The notes under the pieces were generated by a model that was not told where the DNA came from, did no database searches, and was given only the letters and a program-made list of their open reading frames with translations. From the NCBI RefSeq assembly GCF_049705945.1, contig NZ_JBNAMV010000004.1, positions 1,736,001 through 1,800,000 of the forward strand: DNA of 64,000 nucleotides, read 5' to 3'. Below, one piece after another: positions 24,544-33,440 of this stretch (position 1 is its first letter; the number at the start of each line of letters is the position of its first letter). Origin of the DNA: Salarchaeum japonicum_A. GTDB taxonomy: Archaea > Halobacteriota > Halobacteria > Halobacteriales > Halobacteriaceae. A program made the position numbers and the translations under genes.

Positions 24544-26790
24544 TTATTCTTCTTGTGCGTCGACGACGGCGACGCCCGCGAGGTTCACGATGTCCTTGAC
24601 TTCGTCGCCCCGCTGGAGGACATGGACGGGTTCGTCCATCCCGACGAGCATCGGGCCGATGGCGTCCGCGCCGCCGAGGCGCTGGAGGAGTTTGTACCCG
24701 ATGTTTCCGGCTTCGAGGTTCGGGAAGATGAGGACGTTCGCGGCCTCGTCGAGGTCGGCGAAGTCGTACGTCCCGGAGAGGATGTCTTCGACGACGGCGG
24801 TGTCGGCCTGCATCTCGCCGTCCACCGGGAAGTCGATATCGGGGTCCTCCCGCAGCGACGCCGCGGCGTCACGGACCTTCCGCGTGCCCTCGGTGTCGAC
24901 GCTCCCGAAGTTCGAGTAGGAGAGCATCGCGACGCGCGGGTCGACGTTGAAGCGGCGCGCGAGGTTCGCGGTGTGTTCTGCGACCTCGGCCAGCACTTCC
25001 TTCGAGGGGTCCTGGTTCACCGTGGTGTCCGCGGCGAACACGACGCGGTTCTTGAACGTCAGCATGTAGACGCCCGCGACGTAGTCCGCGTCCGGAGCCG
25101 TGCCGATGACCTGGAGCGGCGGCTTGAGCGCGCTCGGATAGTGGTGGGTGAGGCCGGTGAGGAGAGCGTCCGCGTCGCCCTCCTCAACCATCACGCTCCC
25201 GAGGTAGTTCGAGTCCTTCGCGACGAGTTCGCCGGCCTCGCTCCGCGTCACGCCCTTGCGCTTGCGGAGTTCGTGGAGCCGGTCCGCGTACGCGTCGTGG
25301 TCGCCCTCGTCCGGGTCCACGATGTCCGGGTCGAAGTCCAGGCCGAGCCCGCTCACCGTTCCCTCGATGGTGTTCCGGTCGCCCAGGAGCACGGGTTCCG
25401 CGATGCCTTCCTCTTGGAGCTGGTAGGCCGCGCGAATCATCTTCTCGTTGTCGCCCTCGGCGAGCGCGACGCGCTTCGGGTCGCTCTTCGCCTTGTTCAG
25501 GACGACCCGCATCATCTCCCGCGACTTGCCGAGGCGGGCTTCGAGGCGCTCGCGGTACTCCTCGAGGTCGACGGACTGCCGGGCGACCCCGGTCTCCATC
25601 GCGGCGTCCGCGACCGCGGGCGCGACCTCGAACAGCACGCGGGGGTCGAGCGGCTTCGGAATGATGTACTCCGCGCCGAACTGCAGCGGCTGGTCGCCGT
25701 ACGCCTTCACGACCGCGTCCGGCACGTCTTGGCGCGCGAGGTCGGCGAGCGCCTCCGCGGCCGCGACTTTCATCTCCTCGTTGATGTCGGTCGCGCGCAC
25801 GTCGAGCGCGCCCCGGAAGATGAACGGGAACCCGAGCACGTTGTTCACCATGTTCGGGTAGTCCGACCGCCCGGTCGCCATGATGACCGTGTCGTCGCGC
25901 GCGGTCTTCGCCTCGACGTACCCGATTTCGGGGTCTGGATTCGCCATCGCGAAGATGATGGGGTCCTCCGCCATCGACTGCACCATCTCCTCGCTCACGA
26001 TACCGCCGACGCTGAGCCCGACGAATACGTCCGCGCCCTCCATCGCGCCCGCGAGGTCGTCGGCGTCGGTCTCCCGCGCGAACTCCTGCTTGTACTCGTT
26101 TACGTCCTCGCGGTCGGGCGTGATAGGTCCCGAGGAGTCACACATCGTGATGTTCTCCTTCCGGACGCCGAGCGAGACGTAGAACCGGGCGCTCGCGATT
26201 GCGGACGCGCCCGCGCCCGAGAACACGACCTCCACGTCTTCGAGGTCCTTCCCGGAGATGTCGGCGGCGTTCAGGAGCGCCGCGCCCGAGATGATGGCCG
26301 TCCCGTGCTGGTCGTCGTGGAACACGGGAATGTCCATCTCCTCCCGGAGGCGGTTCTCGATGACGAAGCACTCTGGGGCCTTGATGTCCTCCAGATTGAT
26401 GCCGCCGAACGTCGGTTCCATCGCCGACACCGACGTGACGATGTCTTCTGCGTCCTGCTGGTCGAGTTCGATGTCGAACACGTCGATGTCCGCGAACCGC
26501 TTGAACAGCACGCCCTTCCCCTCCATTACGGGCTTTGACGCCTGCGCGCCGATGTCACCGAGGCCGAGAACGGCCGACCCGTTCGACACGACGCCGACGA
26601 GGTTCCCCTTCGCCGTGTACTGGTAGGCGTCGTCGGGGTTCTCCGCGATTCGCTCACAGGGCGCGGCGACCCCGGGCGAGTACGCGAGCGAGAGGTCGCG
26701 CTGCGTGTTCGTCGGCTTCGTCGTCGATATCTCTATCTTCCCCGGCGGGTCTTCACGGTGGTAGTCTAAGGCGTCCTCGTCGAGTCCCAT
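24544..26790 (-). CDS. maeB: Malic enzyme with C-terminal phosphate acetyltransferase-like domain
   Basis: 748 residues, the MaeB-type fusion. Residues ~1-420 are malic enzyme: LAYSPGVAAPCERIAENP, MEGKGVLFKRFADIDVFDIE, VFHDDQHGTAIISGAALLNA and the NAD(P)-binding VVFSGAGASAIASARF. Residues ~425-748 are a PTA-like domain (VALAEGDNEKMIRAAYQL, then LTGLTHHYPSALKPPLQVIG), in bacteria regulatory (acetyl-CoA) rather than catalytic. It oxidatively decarboxylates malate to pyruvate, linking the citric acid cycle to acetyl-CoA or gluconeogenic supply and giving NAD(P)H. The 3' 46 nt are duplicated 144 nt downstream; a hairpin terminator follows. Confidence 0.95.
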   Translation of the reverse strand: MGLDEDALDYHREDPPGKIEISTTKPTNTQRDLSLAYSPGVAAPCERIAENPDDAYQYTAKGNLVGVVSNGSAVLGLGDIGAQASKPVMEGKGVLFKRFADIDVFDIELDQQDAEDIVTSVSAMEPTFGGINLEDIKAPECFVIENRLREEMDIPVFHDDQHGTAIISGAALLNAADISGKDLEDVEVVFSGAGASAIASARFYVSLGVRKENITMCDSSGPITPDREDVNEYKQEFARETDADDLAGAMEGADVFVGLSVGGIVSEEMVQSMAEDPIIFAMANPDPEIGYVEAKTARDDTVIMATGRSDYPNMVNNVLGFPFIFRGALDVRATDINEEMKVAAAEALADLARQDVPDAVVKAYGDQPLQFGAEYIIPKPLDPRVLFEVAPAVADAAMETGVARQSVDLEEYRERLEARLGKSREMMRVVLNKAKSDPKRVALAEGDNEKMIRAAYQLQEEGIAEPVLLGDRNTIEGTVSGLGLDFDPDIVDPDEGDHDAYADRLHELRKRKGVTRSEAGELVAKDSNYLGSVMVEEGDADALLTGLTHHYPSALKPPLQVIGTAPDADYVAGVYMLTFKNRVVFAADTTVNQDPSKEVLAEVAEHTANLARRFNVDPRVAMLSYSNFGSVDTEGTRKVRDAAASLREDPDIDFPVDGEMQADTAVVEDILSGTYDFADLDEAANVLIFPNLEAGNIGYKLLQRLGGADAIGPMLVGMDEPVHVLQRGDEVKDIVNLAGVAVVDAQEE
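24545..24590. repeat. Duplicated 3' end of maeB, copy inside the gene
   Basis: Last 15 codons of maeB (VNLAGVAVVDAQEE) up to the stop; partner of 24401-24446 with 44 of 46 bases the same by eye. Confidence 0.85.
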
Positions 26791-26905
26791 ACCGAACCCC
26801 CGACACCGAACGCCAAAAAACTACCCGAACCCGTCGAAGACCAATTCGACAGACGACGAAGACAGGACCTGTGTCCCTAAGTAGGACGCCGCAGAACACC
26901 CGACT

Positions 26906-27772
26906 ATGGCTTTCCATCGACGGGCCGTCGCGTGGCTGGACGACCACGCCCCGGAGATCGCGCTCGCCACCACCGGCGTGACGTTCTTCCTCCTCCTGCT
27001 CGGCCTCTACACGGCCGCCGTCGGCGCGGGCGCGACCTGCAACGAGACGTATCCCGGTTGCGCCGGCCAGCTCTCCCCGTTTGGCCTCACGCTCCCCCAG
27101 TTCATCGAGTGGTTCCACCGGTTCGTCGCGATGGCGGTCGGGTTCGTCATCTTCGGGAACGCGCTCGTCCTCCAGCACCGCTTCCCCGGCACGAACGCGA
27201 GCCGCGCCGGCTGGACAGCCCTCGTCCTCCTGCCGCTTCAGGTCGTCCTCGGCGGCACCACCGTCACCTTCGCCGGCCTCGTCGAGGGCGGGTACACGCC
27301 GTCCGTCCAGTCGCTTCACTTCATCGCCGCGTTCGCCATCTTCTCCGCGCTGGTCGCCGCGACCGCGTGGGCGTACCAGCGCGACGGCCGCATCAGTTCG
27401 AACGCGCCACGAACCGCGCTCGCGGTCGGCGCGGGCGCGTTTCTCGCGCATCTCCTGCTCGTCCGTGACCTCCTCCTCACCTACACCGCGACCGTTCAGA
27501 CGCTCTACCACTTCGCCGCACTCCTCGGGTTCGCCGCGCTGCTCGCCGCGCTCTGCTGGAACACCGGCGAGCTCTCGACGCGCGCCCGCACCGCCGCCGG
27601 CGCCGCCGTCGGCTTCTACCTCGGCGAAACCGCGCTCACCGTCGGACTGGTACTCGTCACGACACCCGTCGAAGTCGCCGCGTACGCTGCCGCCGCGCTC
27701 GCGCTCGCCGCCGCCGGCATCGCCGCGCGCACCGCCACCAGCGGGGGTCGCGCCCGCTCGACCGCCGAGTGA
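26906..27772 (+). CDS. ctaA: Heme A synthase (CtaA/COX15 family)
   Basis: 288-residue membrane protein with eight hydrophobic segments that oxidises heme O to heme A for aa3-type terminal oxidase. The first extracellular loop carries the Cys pair of the family (TCNETYPGC, residues ~47-55), and the conserved heme-ligand region EWFHRFVAMAVG follows. Further His residues lie in QSLHFIAAFAIF, FLAHLLLVRD and TLYHFAALLG. No ctaB or oxidase gene is in the window. It is divergent from maeB across 115 nt, with CCCTAAGTAG near 26875 as a possible TATA. Confidence 0.92.
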   Translation: MAFHRRAVAWLDDHAPEIALATTGVTFFLLLLGLYTAAVGAGATCNETYPGCAGQLSPFGLTLPQFIEWFHRFVAMAVGFVIFGNALVLQHRFPGTNASRAGWTALVLLPLQVVLGGTTVTFAGLVEGGYTPSVQSLHFIAAFAIFSALVAATAWAYQRDGRISSNAPRTALAVGAGAFLAHLLLVRDLLLTYTATVQTLYHFAALLGFAALLAALCWNTGELSTRARTAAGAAVGFYLGETALTVGLVLVTTPVEVAAYAAAALALAAAGIAARTATSGGRARSTAE

Positions 27773-27794
27773 ACGTTGCGGTATGGGTAAACAG

Positions 27795-27800
27795 TTTATA
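27795..27800 (+). promoter_or_regulatory. TATA box for the amino acid ABC operon
   Basis: TTTATA in AAACAGTTTATACGTG lies 26-31 nt before ATG 27826 and selects that start over the in-frame ATG at 27769, which overlaps ctaA. Confidence 0.65.
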
Positions 27801-27825
27801 CGTGATGCCGTTTAATGAAGGTCGT

Positions 27826-28647
27826 ATGGACGGAACTAGCAGACGCACGTACCTCAAAGGAACCGCCGCGGGCGCCGCGACCCTCGGACTCGCAGGCTGT
27901 CTCGGGTTCGGCGGCAGCGGCGAAGACACCATCCAGATCGGGAGCGACATCCCCTACCCGCCGTTCGAATACCGGGAAGCCGACGGCACGCTCGTCGGGT
28001 TCGACGTGGACATCGCCGCGGCCGTGTTCGGCGAACAGCTCGAAATGACGCCGGAGTTCAATCAGACCGCGTTCGACGGCATCATCAGCGCGCTGAACAA
28101 CGGGAACTTCCGCGTCATCATGTCCGCGATGACGATTAACGACACGCGCGCGGAGAAAGTCGACTTCTCCGACCCCTACTTCACCGCGTACCAGACCATC
28201 GTCGTCCCCCAGAACAGCGACGTGACCACGAAGGAAGACCTCCGTGGCACGACCATCGGCGTCCAGAAGGGAACGACCGGCTCCACGGCGGCCGCGGAAC
28301 TCAAGGAGGAGTTCGGCGGCGACCTCGACATCAAGCAGTACGACCTCATCGCGGACGCGTTCAACGCCATCCTGAACAATCAGGTCGACGCCATCATCAA
28401 CGACAACACCGTCAACGCCCAGTACATCTCCCAGAACGAGGACCAACTCCGGTTCGTCGAGGGCGACGGCGCCGCCGTCGAACAGGGGAAGAACGCGCCG
28501 CCCTACCTGACGCTCACCGTCGAGGAGTACGGCATCGCGTTCCGTCAGGACGACGACGACCTCCGCGAACAAGTCAACGAGGCGCTCGCCACCATCCGCG
28601 AGAACGGAACGTACGACGAAATCTACAACGAGTACTTCGAGGGCTAA
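27826..28647 (+). CDS. Polar amino acid ABC transporter substrate-binding lipoprotein
   Basis: 273 residues, SBP family 3. Tat-lipoprotein signal at the N-terminus: SRRTYLKGTAAGAATLG, lipobox LAGC. The binding domain starts DTIQIGSDIPYPPFEYREAD, with GFDVDIAAAVFGEQL and VDFSDPYFTAYQTIVVP, all standard for HisJ/GlnH-like proteins. The two Asn-rich stretches (NAILNNQVDAIINDNTVN) form the second lobe. It is first gene of a three-gene importer operon. Which amino acid is bound cannot be told; the SDPYFTAYQ motif is shared by arginine, glutamine and histidine binders. Confidence 0.92.
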   Translation: MDGTSRRTYLKGTAAGAATLGLAGCLGFGGSGEDTIQIGSDIPYPPFEYREADGTLVGFDVDIAAAVFGEQLEMTPEFNQTAFDGIISALNNGNFRVIMSAMTINDTRAEKVDFSDPYFTAYQTIVVPQNSDVTTKEDLRGTTIGVQKGTTGSTAAAELKEEFGGDLDIKQYDLIADAFNAILNNQVDAIINDNTVNAQYISQNEDQLRFVEGDGAAVEQGKNAPPYLTLTVEEYGIAFRQDDDDLREQVNEALATIRENGTYDEIYNEYFEG

Positions 28648-28654
28648 CCCCCCG

Positions 28655-29473
28655 ATGGCCGACGCCTTCTCCGAGACCGACCCCCAAACGAACACGGGTC
28701 TCCTGACCGACAGGAACGTCCGGCTCGCGGGACAGGTCGTCGCGGTAGTGTTCGCTGCCGCCGTCCTCTACCTCCTCTACCGCATCGCCTCCCTCGTCGA
28801 CCTCGGACTCCTCGAAACGATCTTCCCGCGGTTCGTCGACGCCTACCTCCTCGTGCTGTTCATCTTCGTCGTCGGCGGCGTCCTCTCCGTGATTCTCGGC
28901 GTGTTCGTCGGACTCGGCCGGATCTCGCGCTCCACCCTCACACGGGGCGTGACGGTCGGCTACGTCGAGTTCTTCCGCGGAACCCCACTGCTGTTCCAAC
29001 TCATCGTCATCTACTACGGCATCCCGACGCTGTTCGGCGGCCCCGACTTCCCCATCCAGAACTGGGAGATACCGGCCGCCATCCTCGGACTGACACTCAA
29101 CCACGGCGCGTACATCGGCGAAGCCATCCGCGGCGGTATCAACTCCGTCCCGGACGGCCAGATGGAGGCCGCGCGCTCGCTCGGCATGTCCTACATCGGC
29201 GCGATGCGCGAGGTCGTGCTCCCGCAGGCGTGGCGGAACGCCCTGCCCGCCATGGGGAACGACCAGGTCATCCTCATCAAGGACACCTCACTCCTCACCG
29301 TCATCGCCGTCCCCGAACTCCTCAGTCAGTTCCGGGACGTCTACTCGACGACGTTCGACCCGTGGACGCCGATTCTGCTCGTCGCCGTCGCCTACCTCTG
29401 CCTCACGCTCCCGCTGAGCTACGTCGTGACGTACTTCGAGCGGCGCGCGAGCCCCGGAGGTGACAACGAATGA
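28655..29473 (+). CDS. Polar amino acid ABC transporter permease (HisM/GlnP family)
   Basis: 272 residues with about five hydrophobic spans. The family motif EFFRGTPLLFQLIVIYYGIP and the EAA loop GQMEAARSLGMSYIGAMREV are both clear, as is the end-of-loop VLPQAWRNALPAMGND. An N-terminal ~30-residue hydrophilic extension precedes the first helix. It starts 7 nt after the binding-protein gene and overlaps the ATPase start (ATGA). It probably forms a homodimeric channel, since a second permease is absent. Confidence 0.93.
   Translation: MADAFSETDPQTNTGLLTDRNVRLAGQVVAVVFAAAVLYLLYRIASLVDLGLLETIFPRFVDAYLLVLFIFVVGGVLSVILGVFVGLGRISRSTLTRGVTVGYVEFFRGTPLLFQLIVIYYGIPTLFGGPDFPIQNWEIPAAILGLTLNHGAYIGEAIRGGINSVPDGQMEAARSLGMSYIGAMREVVLPQAWRNALPAMGNDQVILIKDTSLLTVIAVPELLSQFRDVYSTTFDPWTPILLVAVAYLCLTLPLSYVVTYFERRASPGGDNE
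29456..29463 (+). promoter_or_regulatory. Strong Shine-Dalgarno site of the ABC ATPase gene
   Basis: GGAGGTGA is fully complementary to the 3' end of archaeal 16S rRNA and ends 6 nt before ATG 29470; it fixes the start of this internal operon gene. Confidence 0.8.
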
Positions 29474-30210
29474 GCGACCCACAACTCGTCTTCGACGGCG
29501 TGAACAAGTACTTCGGCGAGAACCACGTCCTCAAGGACATCGACCTCGACGTCGAGGACGGCGAAGTCGTCGTCGTCGTCGGCCCCTCTGGAAGCGGGAA
29601 GTCAACGCTCCTCCGGTGTACGAACCGCCTGGAGGAGATTCAATCGGGCGAAATTCGCTTAGAGGGCGTCTCCCTCACCGACCCCGAGACGGACATCAAT
29701 CTCCTCCGTCAGCGCATCGGGATGGTGTTCCAGTCGTTCAACCTCTTCCCGCACAAGACCGCCCTGCAGAACGTCACGCTCGCCCCGCGGAAAGTGAAGG
29801 GCATCGCCGCGGACGACGCCGAGCAGACGGCGCGCGACCTCCTGCAGCGCGTCGGCCTCGAACAGAAGGCCGACTCCTATCCGCACCAGCTCAGCGGCGG
29901 CCAACAGCAGCGCGTCGCCATCGCGCGAGCGCTCGCGATGCGGCCGCACGTGATGCTGTTCGACGAGGTGACGAGCGCGCTCGACCCCGAACTCGTCGGG
30001 GAAGTCCTCTCCGTGATGCGCGACCTCGCGGACGAGGGAATGACGATGCTCGTCGTCACCCACGAGATGGGGTTCGCGCGCGAGGTCGGCGACCGCATCG
30101 TCCTCATGGCCGACGGCGAGAAAGTCGAGGAAGCACAGCCCGAGGAGTTCTTCGAGAACCCGGAGACGGACCGCGCGAAGCAGTTCCTCTCCAAGTTCCT
30201 CGAAGTCTAG
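29470..30210 (+). CDS. Polar amino acid ABC transporter ATPase (GlnQ/HisP family)
   Basis: 246 residues. Walker A GPSGSGKSTLLRC, Q-loop GMVFQSFNLFPHKTALQNV, signature LSGGQQQRVAIARALAM, Walker B VMLFDEVTSALDPE and H-loop VVTHEMGFAREV are complete. The sequence QSFNLFPH is diagnostic of the polar amino acid subgroup. The gene overlaps the permease by 4 nt and ends on a CTAG that also serves as the stop of the convergent alcohol dehydrogenase gene. Confidence 0.95.
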   Translation: MSDPQLVFDGVNKYFGENHVLKDIDLDVEDGEVVVVVGPSGSGKSTLLRCTNRLEEIQSGEIRLEGVSLTDPETDINLLRQRIGMVFQSFNLFPHKTALQNVTLAPRKVKGIAADDAEQTARDLLQRVGLEQKADSYPHQLSGGQQQRVAIARALAMRPHVMLFDEVTSALDPELVGEVLSVMRDLADEGMTMLVVTHEMGFAREVGDRIVLMADGEKVEEAQPEEFFENPETDRAKQFLSKFLEV

Positions 30211-31262
30211 AACTCCGTCACCACTTCGACGCCGTTCGTTCCGTAGTCGTCCATCGCCGCCAGCCGCGCCGGTACCTCGTCCAGGGAGAGTTCGCGCGTG
30301 ACGAGCGCGTCCGGGTCGACTTTGTCGGCGTCGATGAGCGAGAACAGTTCGTCGTAGCTCGTCGGCGACATCCCGCGCGACCCGAGGAAGGAGAGTTCGT
30401 GTCGCGTCATGTAGTCGGTCGGGAGACTCACTTCGCCCTTCTCGGCGTCCGTCGTGAGGCCGAGTTGGACGTGCGTCCCACCGGAACGAAGGCTCTCGAC
30501 GGACGCCCGGCACGTCTCAGCGCTCCCGAGCGCGTCCAGCGACACGTGCGCGCCGCCGACCCGCCGCCGAATCTCCGCGGGAACGTCCGATTCGTCGGCG
30601 TTCACGGTTTCCGCAGCACCCATTCGCGCCGCGGCGTCCAGCGCTTCCTCGCGGACGTCAACCGCGACGACGCGCGCGCCGAGCGCGTCTGCGACCTGCA
30701 CCGCCGACAGGCCGACGCCGCCGCAACCGTGGACAGCCACCCAGTCGCCCGGAGCGAGCGGCGCGCGGTGCGCGAGCGCGTGAAACGCCGTCATGAACCG
30801 ACAGCCGAGCGCGGCCGCCGCGCGTGCGGACACGCTCTCCGGGCGATGCGTGGCGTTGTAGTCCGCGTGGGGAACCGCGACGTACTCCGCGAACGCGCCC
30901 GGAACCGCGGGCTCGAACCCGAGCGCGTACCCGTCTTCGCAGCGGTTCCCGTGCCCCGACAGACACCGCGGACACGACCCGTCCCCGAGGCAGAACGGCA
31001 CCGCCACGTCGTCACCCACCGCGAACTCCGACACCCGCTCACCCACCTCGACCACCCGGCCCGCTGGCTCGTGACCCAGGACTTGACCGAGCGGCACGTC
31101 GTCGTCCGCCCACTCGCCGTGGCCCTTCCACGCGTGCCAGTCGCTCCGACACACGCCGCACGCCTCCACCTCAACCACGACCCCGTGCGGGGCCGCCGAC
31201 GGCCGGTCGCGCTCCTCGATACTCAGCGGTTCGCCGTACGCCCGCAGGACTGCCGCGCGCAT
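30207..31262 (-). CDS. Zinc-dependent alcohol dehydrogenase (medium-chain family)
   Basis: 351 residues. The catalytic zinc site is recognisable (CGVCRSDWH at ~36-44 and GHEPAGRVVEVG), and the structural-zinc lobe has four Cys in the FCLGDGSCPRCLSGHGNRC region. The Rossmann motif is VHGCGGVGLSAVQVADALGA. The alcohol or aldehyde substrate is not predictable. Stop codons of this gene and of the convergent ABC ATPase gene share the palindrome CTAG at 30207-30210. Confidence 0.9.
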   Translation of the reverse strand: MRAAVLRAYGEPLSIEERDRPSAAPHGVVVEVEACGVCRSDWHAWKGHGEWADDDVPLGQVLGHEPAGRVVEVGERVSEFAVGDDVAVPFCLGDGSCPRCLSGHGNRCEDGYALGFEPAVPGAFAEYVAVPHADYNATHRPESVSARAAAALGCRFMTAFHALAHRAPLAPGDWVAVHGCGGVGLSAVQVADALGARVVAVDVREEALDAAARMGAAETVNADESDVPAEIRRRVGGAHVSLDALGSAETCRASVESLRSGGTHVQLGLTTDAEKGEVSLPTDYMTRHELSFLGSRGMSPTSYDELFSLIDADKVDPDALVTRELSLDEVPARLAAMDDYGTNGVEVVTEF

Positions 31263-31294
31263 ACCCCTCCTGTGCGCTCCACCGAGTTAGGTCC

Positions 31295-32767
31295 CTAGAA
31301 GAAGTCTTCCAATCCCGACTGCGCGTCGTCCGCCTCCTCCTCGTCCACCGACCCCTCGCTGTCGTCCTCGTTGACGAACACGTCCTCCGCGTCACCGTCC
31401 GTATCGGTCGCGCCCGTCTCTTCCGTCTCCGTTCCGTCCGCGTCCGAGAGGTCAGATTGCCCCTCGAACGCGCCGCCCGAGTGCTCGACAGCGCGTTCCT
31501 CCCGGAGTTCCTGGGCGTCCTCGACGATGGACTCGACCTTGTTCGTGGTCTTCCCGCTGCCCGTGATAAAGGAGACGTGGTCCTCGTTCAGGTCGTAGGC
31601 GGCCGTCATCGCCACCGTGAGTTCGCGGTTCTTACAGTGGTGGGTCATCGCCGCGAGGAACGGAATCAGCTCCCGGCGCGCGCTCGACATGCTCACGCCC
31701 GCGGACTCCGCGATGTGGCGGGCGACGTAATCTCGCTTCTCGCGCGTGCCGCGGGAACTCCCGAGCTTCGACCAGTATGAGGGCGGCCCGTACCGCGTCC
31801 ACCCGCCGTGGTCGCCCTGGCGCGCGGCCGCGACACCCGCGGCGATGTTGTCGGTCGCGTACCGCCAGTACGAGTAGTTCTGGGTCGCACGCACCCGCCC
31901 CAGCCACTTGTCGGCGTTCGACAGGAAGCCGTACGCGTCCGCCAGCTCCGCGCCGGTGTAGTCCTTCGAGACGTTGTCCTCCACCCAGTTCAGGAGGTCG
32001 TCCGGCGTCTCGTCCACGTCGTACGCCGCCTGCAGGGACTCCTGTGCGCCCTTGTTCTTGATGACGCCGTCCAGGAAGTCGAAGATCCCCTCCGTCGTGT
32101 CCCGGTCGCCCGTCACCACGTCTTCGGCTTCGAATACTTCGTCCGTCTCCGCGAGCGCCTGCAGGTCGTTCACCGCCGACCGCAAGTCGCCCGCGTTCTT
32201 CCGCGCGAGCGCGTCCAAGGCCTCGTCCTCGTACTCCACACCCTCCCGCCGACAGATGTCGCGCAGAACGGGCACGATGCTTCGCCGCGACACGTCCCGG
32301 AACTCGATCTCCTGACAGGCGTTCCGGAGTCCGTTCGACATGTCGTAGTACTCGTTCGCGATGAGCACCATCGGCTGGCTCGCCTCCTTCACCAGCCGCG
32401 TCACCGCCCGCGCGCCGCCGCGGTCCGCGTTCCCGTGGATGTTGTCCGCCTCGTCCATGATGACGAGCTTCCGTCCGCCCGAACCGCCCGTGAGCGTCCC
32501 GGACTTCGCCGCTTCCCCCGCGACGCGCTCGATGACGTCCTTCGTCCGGCTGTCGCTCGCGTTCAACTCGATGGTGTCCCAGCCCATGTCGCTCGCGAGC
32601 GCGTGCGCCGCCGACGTCTTCCCCACGCCAGGCGACCCGTGGACGATAACCGCCTCCCGGTGCTCTCCCCACGTCTCCGCCCACTCCTTCAGGGCGTTCC
32701 GGGCCTTGTCGTTCCCCCGGACCTCCGAGAGCGACGACGGGCGGTACTTCTCCGTCCAGTCAGACAT
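31295..32767 (-). CDS. rfcL: Replication factor C large subunit
   Basis: 490 residues; the large subunit of the archaeal clamp loader that opens PCNA and places it on primed DNA. AAA+ core: Walker A HGSPGVGKTSAAHALA (~43), Walker B KLVIMDEADNIHG (~105), sensor region VLIANEYYDM. RFC boxes EKYRPSSLSEVRGN at the N-terminus. The C-terminal ~100 residues are acidic, and the last eight, QSGLEDFF, fit a PCNA-interacting PIP box (Q-x2-L-x2-FF). No RFC small subunit is in the window. A TATA-like ACTAAACG is ~30 nt upstream on the minus strand. Confidence 0.96.
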   Translation of the reverse strand: MSDWTEKYRPSSLSEVRGNDKARNALKEWAETWGEHREAVIVHGSPGVGKTSAAHALASDMGWDTIELNASDSRTKDVIERVAGEAAKSGTLTGGSGGRKLVIMDEADNIHGNADRGGARAVTRLVKEASQPMVLIANEYYDMSNGLRNACQEIEFRDVSRRSIVPVLRDICRREGVEYEDEALDALARKNAGDLRSAVNDLQALAETDEVFEAEDVVTGDRDTTEGIFDFLDGVIKNKGAQESLQAAYDVDETPDDLLNWVEDNVSKDYTGAELADAYGFLSNADKWLGRVRATQNYSYWRYATDNIAAGVAAARQGDHGGWTRYGPPSYWSKLGSSRGTREKRDYVARHIAESAGVSMSSARRELIPFLAAMTHHCKNRELTVAMTAAYDLNEDHVSFITGSGKTTNKVESIVEDAQELREERAVEHSGGAFEGQSDLSDADGTETEETGATDTDGDAEDVFVNEDDSEGSVDEEEADDAQSGLEDFF

Positions 32768-32846
32768 TACCCGAGGTAGGGGCGAGCGGCGTTTAGTGGT
32801 TGCGAACGCCCCACCGACCTCGATTTGATATCCTAACTATCGGTTT

Positions 32847-33440
32847 ATGGGGCGTAACGGCTACGGTCGTTCACACCGACTCCCGACTGTGATTCGAATC
32901 TGGACTTGCGGAGCCGTCGGCGGCGCGCTGGCGTACGTCGCCGGGTACGCGCTCACGTACGCGGTCGCCGCCGGCGACGTTGAGGACGAACTCGCCGTGC
33001 TGAACTTCGTTCTCGACGTGTTCGGGCAGGACGCGGTTCCGACGTGGACCGCCGTCGGTTGGCTCGCCTACAACGCGATGTACGTCCCGCTCACCTACTG
33101 GAACACTTCACAAAACCTCCTCGCGGATGCGAGCCCGCTCGTCCACATCGTCCCCGGCGTCCTGCTCGCGCTCGCGGGCGCTGGCGTCGCGTTCACAGTG
33201 AACGCAACCACCCCGACTGCGGGTGCGCGCGTCGGCGCCACGGTCGCGCTCGGATTCCTGCCGCTGGTCGTCGTCGGCGTCTTCGTACTCACCGTCACGC
33301 GCGGCGACCTCACCATCCGCCCCGACCCCGCGCTCGCCGTCGCCGCGGGCGCGCTCTACCCGTTGGTCTTCGGCATTCTCGGCGGCGCACTCACCGGCTG
33401 GTTCAGAGGTCGCGCGCCACAAGCTCGCCCCACGAACTGA
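32847..33440 (+). CDS. Haloarchaeal membrane protein of unknown function
   Basis: 197 residues; not recognised beyond a haloarchaeal membrane protein. Hydrophobic segments lie near residues 20-42, 70-85, 97-116, 128-148 and 165-185, so four or five helices. The loop between the first and second helices holds a conserved-looking stretch (NAMYVPLTYWNTSQNLLA). Start ATG 32847 has an AT-rich TGATATCCTAACTATCGG before it. Its 3' end overlaps the convergent acetyltransferase gene by 38 nt, which is unusual but both frames look real. Confidence 0.75.
   Translation: MGRNGYGRSHRLPTVIRIWTCGAVGGALAYVAGYALTYAVAAGDVEDELAVLNFVLDVFGQDAVPTWTAVGWLAYNAMYVPLTYWNTSQNLLADASPLVHIVPGVLLALAGAGVAFTVNATTPTAGARVGATVALGFLPLVVVGVFVLTVTRGDLTIRPDPALAVAAGALYPLVFGILGGALTGWFRGRAPQARPTN

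Noticed and set aside
22508..24919. An 803-codon open frame on the plus strand across dppA and the RNase H region.
   Set aside because: It is antisense to dppA and out of frame with the RNase H gene; the Arg/Ser/Pro-rich second half is typical of shadow translation.
24553..26538. A 661-codon open frame antisense to maeB.
   Set aside because: It mirrors the conserved malic enzyme and PTA-like domains on the minus strand and has no recognisable fold.
29460..31298. A 612-codon plus-strand frame across the ABC ATPase and the alcohol dehydrogenase.
   Set aside because: Arg/Pro-rich, overlapping two strongly supported genes in other frames.
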